64,000 nt of DNA from Anodontia alba (Eukaryota > Mollusca > Bivalvia > Lucinida > Lucinidae), in assembly GCA_964016985.1 (NCBI GenBank), contig OZ024828.1:75079264-75143263 (forward strand). Direction: 5' to 3'. Under the pieces are notes generated by a model. It saw only the letters and a program-made list of their open reading frames with translations. It did no database searches and was not told the DNA's origin. Position 1 is the stretch's first letter; the number at the start of each line of letters is the position of its first letter. The translations under genes and the position numbers were made by a program. Positions 1 to 11,325 of this stretch are shown in pieces.

Positions 1-225
1 TAGATTGCTTTTCCAAGTCAAATTTGGTCCAGCTCGCAAAAAATGGTTTCAGACTGAAAGACTGGTGGTTTCTCGAGCCTTGGTTTCTGGTGCTGGAGGT
101 TCTGGGGTTGATCCCCATTTGAGGTGAGAAATTTTCTAGATCACAGGCTCCATTATAACTTCAGCAGGGATGATGCTAAAGGAATGCACTGTCCTTTGGA
201 AAACTTGAAGGGGTTGTGGGGAGGG

Positions 226-346
226 GGTCCTTGTGCAAGGCAAGACATTCCCTAGACCCATACAGGTTATCATGATGTTAACTTGGAGGAAGTGTACTGT
301 ACATTGGGAGGTGGGGTCCTTGTGCAAGGCAAGACATTCCCTAGTC
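226..346. repeat. Short direct duplication
   Basis: GGGGTCCTTGTGCAAGGCAA then GACATTCCCTAG occurs at about 226-257 and 314-345; a third TTCCCTAGACCCA is at 507-519. Confidence 0.85.
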
Positions 347-800
347 CAACAAGTTAGACACCCATTTATTGATAATTGCTGTTTATAGATGTGCATTCGT
401 GTTCCATTCCGAAGAATAATAAAAACATGAATAACAGCATATAAAGTAAAATATGAACATCTGGAATACAGAACTCTCATGTATGGGAGTTGATATTCCC
501 TAGACCCACTGCTGAGATAAAAGCATTCCTTTGTGAAACACTGGCTCCCTTGGGTAATGGTTGAAAACGACAGACAGCAGTAACATTAGAAAAGAAAAAA
601 AAAAGAATGTGCAACTGGGAGATTAGTCTCTATATATTATCAGTATTAAATAGGTAGGAGTGACAGGACGAATCAGTCGAATGTCAAAATCTTCTTGAGA
701 CACTTAGCTCAAAAGACAGACAAAACAGAAAGACATTGTTTCAAAATTAAATGAAACAATAAATTTCTTAGACCGTTAGTTAGAAATTGTATCACTTTAT
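347..800. other. No gene seen
   Basis: AT-rich sequence with a short A-tract at 592-603. Open frames up to 120 codons nearby have no recognisable domain and no coding-like composition. Confidence 0.6.
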
Positions 801-1078
801 TACCTTGAAGTGTCTAGTTGTCGCCAAAATGAGTTTGTTTGGTATGATGACACAGTGACAGGTGTAAACACAACCACAACATGCCACGACACACCCACCC
901 TAACCATAAAAACCAAACCAATCCGAAAACTGCTAGAAAAAAAACAACGCACCGTAAGGAATCGGATCAAATACAGCCGAGCCGCACCGAAACGGAAATA
1001 ATCGTCTACAAAAATAAAATGGAATAAAATAGAATAAAATAACCCTTGTCCTGCTGAACTCGGACATGTCCTGGTTTT

Positions 1079-1146
1079 GCAAACAATGTAGATCCAGATC
1101 AGTTGGCTTTTGAAGAAACCAACTGATCTGGATCTGCACTGTTTGT
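1079..1146. repeat. Short hairpin, family D
   Basis: GCAAACAATGTAGATCCAGA...CAGTTGG / CCAACTGATCTGGATCTGCACTGTTTG. Near-perfect palindrome of about 68 bp. Confidence 0.85.
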
Positions 1147-1243
1147 TACCAAGTATGTGAATTTGTATCAATAACCTGGATCAAGTAATCTGATTGGCTG
1201 AAATTAGAACTGGGCTCAGCATCTTAATTTATTCAGCATGACT

Positions 1244-1553
1244 CATACATGCCATATCCCCCACTGTGAGATAAAATCTCACAGAATTTGACCAATCCGG
1301 AAGGCCATTCTCATAAAGAATTCAAATCTCACAAAATTTTCAGACCATTTTACAACAGATTTTATAAAGAATTAAACATAAATCATACACTGCTCAGGTT
1401 TTCACAAGCTCCTTACATGAAAAGAAAGACTTTAGACTATATTGGGGGAGCTCTAAAGTGATGTTTAAGAAAATCTCACAGAATTTTGTCAAATCTCCCT
1501 TGAAATTTTGCTTTATCTCACAGATTTTAGTCCACAGCTTATGGCATGTATAA
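1244..1553. mobile_element. Possible MITE with CATACATGCCATA ends
   Basis: CATACATGCCATATCCCCCA at the left and TATGGCATGTATAA at the right are inverted. TGTGAGATAAAATCTCACAG near the left and ATCTCACAGATTTTAGTCCA near the right continue the symmetry. The middle repeats ATCTCACA(G/A)AATTT four times. Confidence 0.55.
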
Positions 1554-1669
1554 TTGACTAGGGTTAATGGGTTTCAATTAGACTTGTGCGACTTACGAAG
1601 ACTCAGATCAGCCTGCACATCCGTACAGTCTGATCAGAGTGTTCGCTGATCGCATGTGCCTTCTACAGC

Positions 1670-2588
1670 CTCCAGGCTATTCAAAGAGGAACTTGATGAT
1701 AAACGAGAACCCTTACAGACTAGTAATCTGAGAATTTGCTGGTCACACAGGTCTTACTGTAGGCTTTGTCGTGCGCTGGCTCAAATTATTATAGTTTATG
1801 GCTCAGATATAACCCCAATAGAAACGAACGGCATGGAATTCTTCAGGCAAAACAAACCCTAGAAAGTTATGAAATCCACCATTTTGTCTCATGCAATCAA
1901 TGGAGTTGAAAACCTTGATTTTCTTCGTTTAAAGTAACCAAATTTTAGCTTGAATATTTAGAAGAATAAGTTTAGATTCTTTAAATCCTAATAATGAGCA
2001 TAAGAAAAGCTTATTCTTTTTTACCAAAAGTATTTGTTTTTTAAATATCTTGACATTTTTTCAAGTTCTGTCAACTGGTAAATAATTAATCTACAACAGT
2101 GTCCTATAGGATATGGAATATTTTGATTAAATGCTGTACACACTTTAATATTGACAAGATCTAGTCAAAGGAATCGCAAAAAGTCTTAGGCTAAGTAGAG
2201 GCACAGGCATGAATGAACTGGACGTGCACCTTAGCGATAGTTGATTTCTGTTGCTGTTCCTTTTTTTTTTTTTTTTTTTTTTTTTCTTGCTCTGTTTTCG
2301 ATGAAGTTCCGTTTTGTGTCGCTCACCCCTTATCCGGGGCCTTTGAATGACTGTGTTCTCTGATTCAGGCCTTTCCTGGTATCCTCATGTTTACTTTTGT
2401 TATGCTTTAGGGTGTATGCGACGAGAAAAGTTCCAGTTCCATATAGGTGTAGCGCTCATTATGCGTGCGTAATATGCACAAGAAAAATAAAAGTATTTGC
2501 AATAAAGAGATACCAACTAACATAAAATATTTTGCCTTTTTACTATAGGGGCTGCTCATAATGAAAATTATTTATCGCTTCCGAAATT
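1670..2588. other. No gene seen
   Basis: AT-rich DNA with a T-tract at 2261-2285; no recognisable coding or RNA feature. Confidence 0.6.
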
Positions 2589-2615
2589 GGGGCTACTCTT
2601 TAAAGAAAGAATTTG

Positions 2616-2685
<70 letters not shown>

Positions 2686-2714
2686 GAGTAAATTCTTTCC
2701 TTTAAGAGTACCCC
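2589..2714. repeat. Hairpin whose loop is a long (CT)n microsatellite
   Basis: GGGGCTACTCTTTAAAGAAAGAATTTGCTC precedes and GGGAGTAAATTCTTTCCTTTAAGAGTACCCC follows, in inverted orientation, about 30 bp each with few mismatches. Between them is (CT)n at 2617-2683, interrupted once by an A. Confidence 0.8.
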
Positions 2715-3129
2715 CCCCCTTTTTTAGAAGATTATTCGTAGGTGTGCGCAACAATAATTCCGTTCAGGTTATGCCACCGAGTTTTGTCCTGCGTAACTGC
2801 GCTGTCTGATCAGTGCCGTATCCCTGTGAATCATATTACAGCTTAAAAAGCAACGGACAAGCACAGTAAATGCTCTGATCAGGCAACACAGAAGCGCAGA
2901 CTGATCTGGCTCTCCGCTCTTTGCACGATACTAAGAAACATATATATTGTCGTAAATAAACATCAACGTGATGGGGCAGTATTGCTGAAAACGTGCAAAT
3001 AGATACAGTTGGGCTTTAATAACTCAAAGTCCATGGGACCAATCAATTTCGTTTAAGCTTTTCAGAGCATTTGAATTATCCATTCTGTTTATACCAGACA
3101 TGAAGCTTATCTGCTATAACTAGGTTATA

Positions 3130-4935
3130 GTATGTACTCAACGCCACTGAAAATGTGTCATCTATTCTAGATATACATATTTCATATAGGGTATCTTTTG
3201 AAAATAAATAAAGGCGACATTCAATAAATTTCGGATGTTGACATTTAATTGACAACAGAACAAAATCAGCGGTTACACCCTGTTTACGGCAAAATTACGC
3301 CAGAAACGCCAGTGTCAAAAAAATCCAAGATCTTTTCAAACGTCATCTTGATGATGCCTTAATCAAACACGTACCAGATGATTTTTTAAAAGCACAAATG
3401 TCAAGCCCTGTGCATGACTAACGTCAAGCACGTCAATAACTCGTATGCCTCCAGCTGCTTGGATACACGCTTGCACGCGACGTGTCGTAGACATGTAAAG
3501 GTTTCGGACACGGTAGACAGGGATCCTGCGTCACTCCTTGACCAGTGCCAACTCCTGCAGATTTGTCGGTTGAACAGATCTGCTCCGTACACACTTGTCG
3601 AAGAAGTTCCCCAAGTGTTCTAGCGGATTCAAATCCAGGCTTAAGGACGGCCATTCCAGTGTGTTTTGCGTAACTCGCGCCGTATGAAAGTGAGCGTTAT
3701 CTATTTGGAACAGCACATGATGTCCATGCTGGTACAATGAGGAAAGCAAGTATGGGTTCAACTCCTTGTTGACGTGACGTAACGTTGTGCCGTCGAATTC
3801 TGCCGGATGACAATGAGTTTACTCCTGAAGTTATGGTTAATGGCTACCTCCTCCGAATCTGTCCCTCTCAACAACACAGCTATCACGCTGTCACTGTACC
3901 ATTCATTTGGCCTGTGATTAGACTAGCTACTAGTCGGATATCAATATTATTTTCATCAATCAATTATAATCATTAATTTACTTAATTAACTAAGGGCCAT
4001 CTACTACTTACTGCTTGCCTCACCTCTTTGATAGCAGCAACTAATCTTGGAGATGTCAGAGACCAACTATTAGAGACAGGCTATACAAGATGTCATACAT
4101 AAATTTGAATATGCTTATAGTAAGGAGTGATAAAACATGACATAAAGGTCTAGGAGCTAGTCTAGCCTGTGATGTATCCTTTTTCTTCCGTCCCCACGGC
4201 TTAGACTGAACATCAATTCATCCAAAAAATACTCTTGTCCAATTTTGTCGTCCAGATTATGCATTCCCCCATCGCATTCTTGCTGCGCCATGTCGTCTCG
4301 CCAACACTGGACCGTGGTAAGAACGTCGGCTTTAAAATCAACTAGCTTTCAACCGTCGATGAACTGTAGTGGCACTGATCCTTCTACCATGCACACCGAT
4401 TATTTCTCTTGCAGTGGACTTGGGAGATTTGAAGCGAATTCTCAAATGACTTAAACGGTTACGACTATCCTGATTTGGCGTCGTTACGCGACGTTGACAT
4501 CGACGTGCACAGTCTGCAGTTCTTCCTGTCTGACGGAAACGTGAAAAAAGTCTATCAATGGTCGAAACATGCACGCCAAACCGAGCTGCAACCCGACGTC
4601 GACTGACATTCAGTTCAAGCATGCTTATAGCGCGGTCATGATCTTCTTGTTGCAGTCGTGACATTTTTCTAAGGTTTTCAGATTTGGTTTTCCGACGAAG
4701 TTTCTTGGTATCTTGGCAATGTGTGAGTGCAAACTAATCTTCCTATGCGCGTGAAATGTGTTCAGAAATGCGCAAACAAAGCATCCCACGTGCGTGAAAT
4801 GTGTTAAAAAATGTGCGTTATTTCGTGCAGATGCACGTGCGCCGCGCAAACCAAGTCGGGTGTCTAAAAATTTGTGTAACCATTGTTTAGACAACAGAAA
4901 GGAATACTGTTTTGTTCATGAAAATGATAATACAT
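3130..4935. mobile_element. Degenerate Tc1-like element with rearranged ends
   Basis: The left border (3133-3195: TACTCAACGCCACTGAAAAT, TGTCATCTATTCTAGATATA, GTATCTTTTGAAAATA) matches the complement of 42520-42590. A segment at 4825-4920 (GCGCCGCGCAAACCAAGTCG, TTGTTTAGACAACAGAAAGG) matches the complement of 42425-42490. A third piece at 3779-3830 (ACGTAACGTTGTGCCGTCGA) matches 42360 in the direct sense. So the element shares its ends with 41795-42592 but has been rearranged around the transposase remains. Confidence 0.6.
3426..4664 (-). pseudogene. Tc1-family transposase remains, minus strand
   Basis: From 4664 downward: MSRLQQEDHDRAISMLELNV, then HTH VAARFGVHVSTIDRLFSRFR and TARE...VHRRLKAS (to 4338). 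Past a stop, the frame continues as SYHGPVLARRHGAARMRW and RVFF...SLSRGDGRKR (to about 4150). After an interruption (3780-4150), the C-terminal part resumes: HHVLFQIDNAHFHTARVTQN (second Asp) and LDLNPLEHLGNFFDKCVRSR (DD34E Glu), then RRVQACIQAAGGIRVI near 3450. The first Asp block is badly eroded. This copy is older than the one at 48674-50180. Confidence 0.88.
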
Positions 4936-5317
4936 TCATTATAGTAACAAAAAAAATGGATAAAAGTGTGACACGTTTTCAACGGTGCCTAGTATACTTC
5001 TTAATAACAACCTCAGGTTTGATTATCCTAATTAAATTGTCATTCACTAGGAACCATGACTCACTTCACCTTAGTCCCTCAACCCTGTCGATCGTTTGGA
5101 CACATTGATAACTTTGAGACTGTTTCTCTCCATCTTGATCTTTCTCCAAATGCCCTTTGTGAGCTTATATTGTGAGCTATGATGGTTCTGGCCCTTGGTG
5201 TTAACTTCCCATTTTTCCTTCCGCCTGCCTTTTGCCTTATTGTTCCCTCAACTGTGCCTTGCAGAATTATCATTGCCATGCTAGCGGTACGTGAGATGTG
5301 ACCAAACCATCTGCATT

Positions 5318-5405
5318 AGCTTCCTCCTCACTGGTAGTGAGGTTAAGTACGACTTGCTTGCGTATCTCCTCATCGGTGGTGAGATAGGTACGCGTTGCTT
5401 GGTTT
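5318..5405. repeat. 43-bp minisatellite, detached left fragment
   Basis: About two units of the same 43-bp repeat as at 8850-11325 (CTCCTCACTGGTAGTGAGGT, TAAGTACGACTTGCTTGCG). They are separated from the main block by the LINE at 5406-8850, so the LINE inserted into, or was captured by, the array. Confidence 0.85.
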
Positions 5406-8400
5406 AAACTGTGTTTTATTTGTATAACATGTGCAAAATAACGAACATTACATAATACATGGTATAAATAATGTATACAAAAGAGATTTGAAAAAAGCCA
5501 TTCGGCTTATATGAATTCAGCTCCCATAATAAGTCTCTATATCATGAATTCGTGATCATGAGTCAGTGCATTCTATCAATGTACATTGCGCAAAAAGCTG
5601 CAAATTTAATTGATTACAGCATCATGGTATTATAACAGTAATATTGAAGAATATAAGATACATAGAAGAAATGTCCGATTATATATCTTTATCTAAATGG
5701 CAAATACTTGTAAGAACAGGGACTTGAAGAAAAAAGGGAAAATGGATAAATGAAGAAAAGATGAGATAAGAATAGGGATACACAGGGAATTCCACACAGC
5801 TGCAAACAGATGCTGAAGGGAAAACATTGGAGTGAGACTGCCTTTAAACATGCTTCAGCTGTAAGGAGAATAAAGTATGTTGTTGTTAGTGGTGTTATTA
5901 TTATTATTATTATTATTGTTGTTGTTTCTGTTGTTGCTTTTCAATGATTCTCTGTTTAGACGATGATAAGGAAATGCTGATTGCTGATCACAATATATAA
6001 ACCGGTGAGAGTAACATGTATTTTATCATTATTGTCATTTATTGTGTAGACTGTTTAATTGGTACGTGTACTAAATAACTGGCTGAACTGAATCGCTTAC
6101 TCCTAATTATAAACTTCTGTACCGACTTAAATATACTTGAGTTTTGCTGGTCACTAAGTGCACCCGATCCATAGAGTAAATAATCAAGTGTAGGTGTACA
6201 AAACGAACGAATTTCGTTCAACATTTCTTGTCTAATTTCATTAAAAGCATTACATTCTAAAAGAAAATGTTTTGTATTTTCTACTGCTCCACATACGCAG
6301 TTGGGGTCAGTGGTTATACCCTTTCGAAATAGGTGCTCATTTAATGAACTACACTGGGTTCGGATCTGCGCGTGATATATTTGGCCTAATCTTTCACCAA
6401 TGTAATAATAAGGTGGTTTATTGACAGTATCCATATTAAGGGACATTTTGAAAGATTCAAGTGTGGCCGCATTTCTGCTCGATTTTGGCAAGTTATTCCA
6501 TTCTCTAACCACTGAAGGCAGGAACGAATTATAATACAACTGAGTATTTGTGCGGACTGTAAGATAATCTTCAGAATTTCGAAGGTTATATGAAGAAGCA
6601 TCAGTAACTTAAGAGGGTATTAACTGATCAAGATGATCCGGACCAAGCCCATTAATCATTTTGTAAAATAGAATAAGTTTGTGCTTGCGCCTTCGAGAGC
6701 CTAGACTTTTCCAGCCCAGTTCTCGGTATAAAGATAAAGAGGACTAATTTGGTGGTACCAGTAACAATTCTAGCGGCTTCTAACTGAATTCTGTCCAATT
6801 CGTTTTTCTCGTATTGTGTACATTTGTCCCAGACAACATCGGAATATTCTAGTATTGGTCTAATAAATGGGTAATATATGATTGTAATACTTTTCAATCA
6901 AGGACAAATTTTAATTTACGCATAACGTTTATTCTACTCCAGGCTTTATTTGTAATTGAATTAATATGATCATGCCATGTCCCGTCCTTTGAAAATACCA
7001 AAAGATGCTTATGGGATTCGACTTCCTGTATTTTTTTATTATTCATAACCAATGAGGGATGTTTAGTGATAGATCTTTCCTAGATATAATCACTGACTGT
7101 CATGGAAGGATTAAAAGTCACAAGCCAGCGAATAGCCCAGTTATGTATTTTGGACAAATCAGCATTGAGTTTCTGTGCTGCATTGACGGGAGTATCCATA
7201 ATAATATAAAGACTCGTATCATCTGCAAATAAACGAACATTGGTATCAATATCTTTAACTATATCATTGATGTAAATTAAAAACAAAAGTGGTCCAAGAA
7301 TCGATCCCTGTGGAACACCAGCCAAGATGGCAGACCAGTCAGAACATGTTCCCGGCAGGACAACACGCCGTTTCCTGTTCGATAAGTAGTCAGAAAACCA
7401 GGTCAATAGTGGTCCCGTTATGCCAATTTATCTTAATTTCAGTATGAGGTCTTTATGCCAAATACGATCAAATGCTTTGCTCACGTCGCAGAAAACAGAT
7501 CGTACTTCTTTGCCCTCGTCTAAGGCTTTACAAAATGTATTATATATATGCTTACTAACTGATTATCTGTAGAATCGCCTGGGACAAAGCCAGACTGAAG
7601 GCATGTTATTAAATTATTTGCATTTAAAAAATGGAAAGATGCTTATGTATTATTTTTTTTAGTACTTTGCCAATCGTGTTTAATAACGATATGGGTCTAT
7701 AATTAGATACCTCCGACGGGTCATCCCTTTTTAGTATGGGCGTAACATTTTCTTCTTTCCATGAATCAGGGACAGTACTTTGGGACAGAGAAAAGTTAAA
7801 CAATGCACATAATGGATTTGCAAGTTCGGTCGACAATTCTTTTAGTACACGACTGTTAATGCCGTCAGACCCTAATGATTTACCTAATTTTAACATGCTT
7901 AGTATATCTTTAACTTCGCCAGGCGTTATAGTAATATTTTGAATGAGGGGAATGTTGTTAGGTACAGTAAGATTTGGAAGTGGTACATTTTCATCATTGG
8001 CTGGTGAAGTATTTGTTAAAAAGCGTTGCCTTTTCTTTATTATTTGTAATTATATTAGAATCCTTAGATAATGGTGGTATAACAGATGAGCGTTGAGGTT
8101 TAATGAAACATTTTTGTGTATTCCACTAGTCTTTACTACTTAGTGAACCGGTTTTCAGTTTATTTGAAAGTTTATCATTGTAGGAATTTTTTTTTCTTCT
8201 TTTGCTTCACGTATGGATTAGTCACCTTTGTTTTGAATGTTTAGTACTTATAAAGACCGTCAATATTTTTGGTATGTTTTGCTTTATTGAACAATCGTCG
8301 TCTTTTTTTTTTTTTTTTTTTTTTTTTATTAGTTTTCGAATATTGAAATTTAACCATGGAGGATCTGTACAGCGAATAGTTACAACTTTATTTGGAATGT

Positions 8401-8850
8401 ATTTTTCAGAAGCAGATATAATACGGTTAGAGATATGTAGGGCGTACAAATTAATGTTATCATTCTGAAGACTTCCCAGTTTGTATTATTTATGTTTTTT
8501 CCTCATATTTTCATAATCACCGCGATCATATAACCGTACTTTCCTTTTGAATGAGGTATGTTCTTCTTTCGTTAAGTTATAAAAACAGTATACTGGACAG
8601 TGGTATCTTGTGTGTATCTGACCTAAGAAGGGTTCGCTGACACCACTAAAACCTACAAATGTAGAATCATTTACTAGAAAAAGGACAATTAATGATGAAG
8701 AATGCTCTGTAAAGTGGGTCGGTTCATCAATGATTTGACTGAGATTGTACTGTCTGGAAATATCATCGAGTTTTTTTTCCGTGTATTAGCTTTTAAAAAA
8801 TCTAGATTTTAATCTCCCGGTAAAATAATATCTTCATTGGACGTGTAATC
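5406..8850 (-). mobile_element. Jockey-like non-LTR retrotransposon (LINE), 5'-truncated
   Basis: The element reads on the minus strand and lies between two parts of a 43-bp minisatellite. The 5' end is lost within the endonuclease domain near 8850. Coding remains stop at 6039, and 5406-6038 is probably its 3' UTR, with an ATT/GTT-rich tract at 5880-5935. 5' truncation with minisatellite on both sides fits target-primed insertion into the array. The same family occurs at 56455-60110 on the plus strand, judged by matching palm and C-terminal motifs. Confidence 0.8.
6039..8850 (-). pseudogene. LINE ORF2 remains: endonuclease tail, reverse transcriptase, CxC/H/C C-terminus
   Basis: Reading down the minus strand: the end of an endonuclease domain (8850-8600, with ILPGD and DEPTHFTEHSSSLI); a linker with IPNKVVTIRCTDPPW (8449-8222); reverse transcriptase finger motifs SLGSDGINSRVLKEL and SNYRPISLLNTIGK (7896-7624); the first catalytic Asp block FCDVSKAFDRIWHKDL near 7500; the palm VPQGSILGPLLF and RLFADDTSLY (7406-7080); a thumb region with FIRPILEYSDVVWDKC and ARIVTG (6897-6652); and a C-terminal segment with CVCGAVENTKHFLLEC (6539-6039), the zinc-knuckle-like end seen in jockey/CR1-type elements. 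Catalytic FADD is intact, but the frame is broken several times and stops occur, for example just before IGITGPLLTWF. The linker contains an A-tract (T-run at 8304-8328 on the plus strand) read as a poly-Lys run. It is not functional. Confidence 0.88.
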
Positions 8851-11325
8851 TAAGTATGAGTTGTTTGCGTACCTCCTCGTTGGTGGTGTGATCTAAGTAC
8901 GAGTTGCTTGAGTACCTCCTTATTGGCGGTAAGATCTAAGTACTAGTTACTTGCGTACCTCCTTCTTGGTGGTATGACCTAAGCACGAGTTCCTTGCGTA
9001 CCTCCACGTTCGTAGTGGGATCTAAGTAAAAGTGGCTGCGTACCTCCTGATTGGTTGTTTGACGTAAATACCAGTTGCTTGCATACCTCTTCCTTGGCGG
9101 TGTGATCTATGTTCGAGTTGCTTGTGTACCTCCTCATTATGGTGGTTGCATTCAAGTGCGAGTTGTTTGCGTACACCTCATTGGTGGTGAGATGCAAGTG
9201 TGAGTTGCTGGCGTACCACCTCATTCGTGGTGAGATGTAATATGAGTTGATTGCGTTCCGCCTCATTGGTGATATTATGTAAGTACGAGTTCTTTGCGTA
9301 CCTCCTCATGGGCGGTGTGATCTAATTATGAGTTGCTTGCAGACCTCCTCATTGGTAATGAGATGTCAGTATGACTTGCTTGCGTACCTCTTCTTTTGTG
9401 GTGTGATCTAAGTACGAGTTGCTTGCGTATCACCTGATTAATGGTATGATGTAAGTATGAGTTGCTTATGCACCTAATCATTGGTTGTGGGATCTAAATA
9501 TGATCGAGTTACTTGCGTACATCTGCATTGGTGGTGAGATGCAAATATAAGTTGATGGCGTACCTCCACATTCGTGGTGAGATGTAAGTGCGAGTTGCTT
9601 GCGTTCCTCCTCATTTGTAGTATGATGTACGAGTTGCTTGCATACCTCCTTACTGGTAGTGTGATCTAAGTACATGTTGCTTGCGTACCTCCTCATGGGT
9701 GTTGTGATCTTAGTACGAGTTGCTTGTGAACCTCCTCATTGGTGATGAGATGAAAGTATGAGTTGTTTGCGTACCTCCACTTTGGTGGTGTGATCTAAGT
9801 ATGAATTGCTTGCGTAGGCCTCATTTTTGGTGTGATGTAAGTTCGAGTTGTTTTCGTAACTCTTCAATTTTTATCAGGATGTAAATACAAGTTGCTTGCG
9901 CACTACCTCATCGGTGGTGTGATCAAAGTACGAGCTGCTTTGTATCTCCTCATTGGTGGTGTTTACTAAGTACGAGCTGTTGCGTACCTCCTCACTGGTG
10001 GTGTGATGTAAGTACGAGTTGGTGCGTACCTCCTCATTGGTGGTGTGATCTAAGTACGAGTTGCTTGCGTACCTCCTCATTTGTGGGTTCATCAATGTAC
10101 GAGTCACATGCGTACCTCGTCATTGCTGGAGTGTTGTAAGTACAGTCGACTCTCGTTATCTCGAATTCCAAGGGACTCTCTGAAACACTTCGAGATATCC
10201 GTACCTCGACATATAAGATTTTTAGAATTAAGAAAAATTATTCGAACAACCACATTTAACAAATTATATATGTAATTGGACTCTTGACGTTTGAGAGATA
10301 TCGAAAATATTGTGGAAAAGATGAGAAATTGCTCCTTAGGAGCAAATTCTCCTCTTTTCCACAATATTTTTACTTGTTGTTAGATTTTCATGTTAAGGCA
10401 GGGACACGATTTTCACTTTGAGATAAACGGTTATTCGAGATAAGTGAGTTCGAGATAACGAGAGTCAACTGTACGTATGGCTTGCGTACCGCCTCATTTG
10501 TGGTGGGATCTATATACGAATTGCTTGGCTATCTCCTCATTGGGTGTGAGATATAAGTACGAGTTGCTTGCATAACTTCCTCATTGGTGGTGAGATGTAA
10601 GTACGAGTTGCTTGCGTACCACCTAATTGATGGTGGGAACTAAGTACGAGTTACTTGCGTATCTCCTCATTCGATGAGGGATCTATTTGGGAGCTGCTTG
10701 CGCACCTCCTTCTTGGTGGTGGGATCTAAATACAACTTGCTTGCGTATCTCCGCATTTGTGGTTGGATCTTAATACGAGCTGCTGCGTACGTACAACATT
10801 GATTGTCTGATCTAAGTACGAGATGCTTGCTTACCTCCTCATTGGTGGTGGGACGTAGGTACGACTTGCTTACGTACCTCCTCGTTGGTAGTGTGATATA
10901 AGTACGAGTTCCTTGCCTCCCTCCTTATTGATGGTGGGATGTAAGTACGAGCTACTTGCGTGCCTGCTAATTGGTGCTGTGATGTAAGTACGAGTTGCTT
11001 GCATATCGTCGCATTGGTGGTATGATCTAAGTACGAGTTATTTTTCTAACTACTCATTGGTTATGAAATTGTTAGTATTACATGTAGTTGCTTGCGTACC
11101 TCCTCATCGTTGGTAGGATTTAGGTACGAGTTGCTTGCTTACCTCCTCGTTGGTGGTGGGATCTAATTACGAGTTTGTTGCGTACCTCCTCATTGGTGGT
11201 GAGATGTAAGTATGAGTTGCTTGCGTACCTCCTCATATGTGGTGAGATGTAAGTACGAGTTGCTAACGTACCTCCTCCTCATTGGTGGTGGGATTTATGT
11301 ACGTGTTGCATGCGCACCTCCTCAT
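8850..11325. repeat. 43-bp minisatellite array (main block)
   Basis: Units of 43 bp, consensus GTACCTCCTCATTGGTGGTG then AGATCTAAGTACGAGTTGCTTGC, repeat about 50 times (for example GTACCTCC at 10026 and 10069). The block is interrupted by a pogo-like MITE at 10143-10471. Its left edge abuts the truncated 5' end of a LINE and its right edge abuts the 3' tail of a second LINE. Open frames here (MRRYASNSYLDHTTNEEV and similar) are artefacts of the unit. Confidence 0.95.
10143..10471. mobile_element. Pogo-like MITE with TA target duplication
   Basis: Terminal inverted repeats CAGTCGACTCTCGTTATC and its complement GATAACGAGAGTCAACTG, flanked by TA at 10141-10142 and 10472-10473. The site is inside the 43-bp minisatellite: GTAAGTA and TACG flanks rebuild the unit's GTAAGTACG. 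The centre holds a second palindrome (about 10308-10370) around GAGAAATTGCTCCTTAGGAGC. No coding capacity. Inverted repeats of this form are typical of pogo/Tigger-type elements (family knowledge). Confidence 0.85.

Noticed and set aside
8979..10107. Frames such as MRRYASNSYLDHTTNEEV
   Set aside because: Translations of the 43-bp minisatellite unit, interrupted by stops at random.
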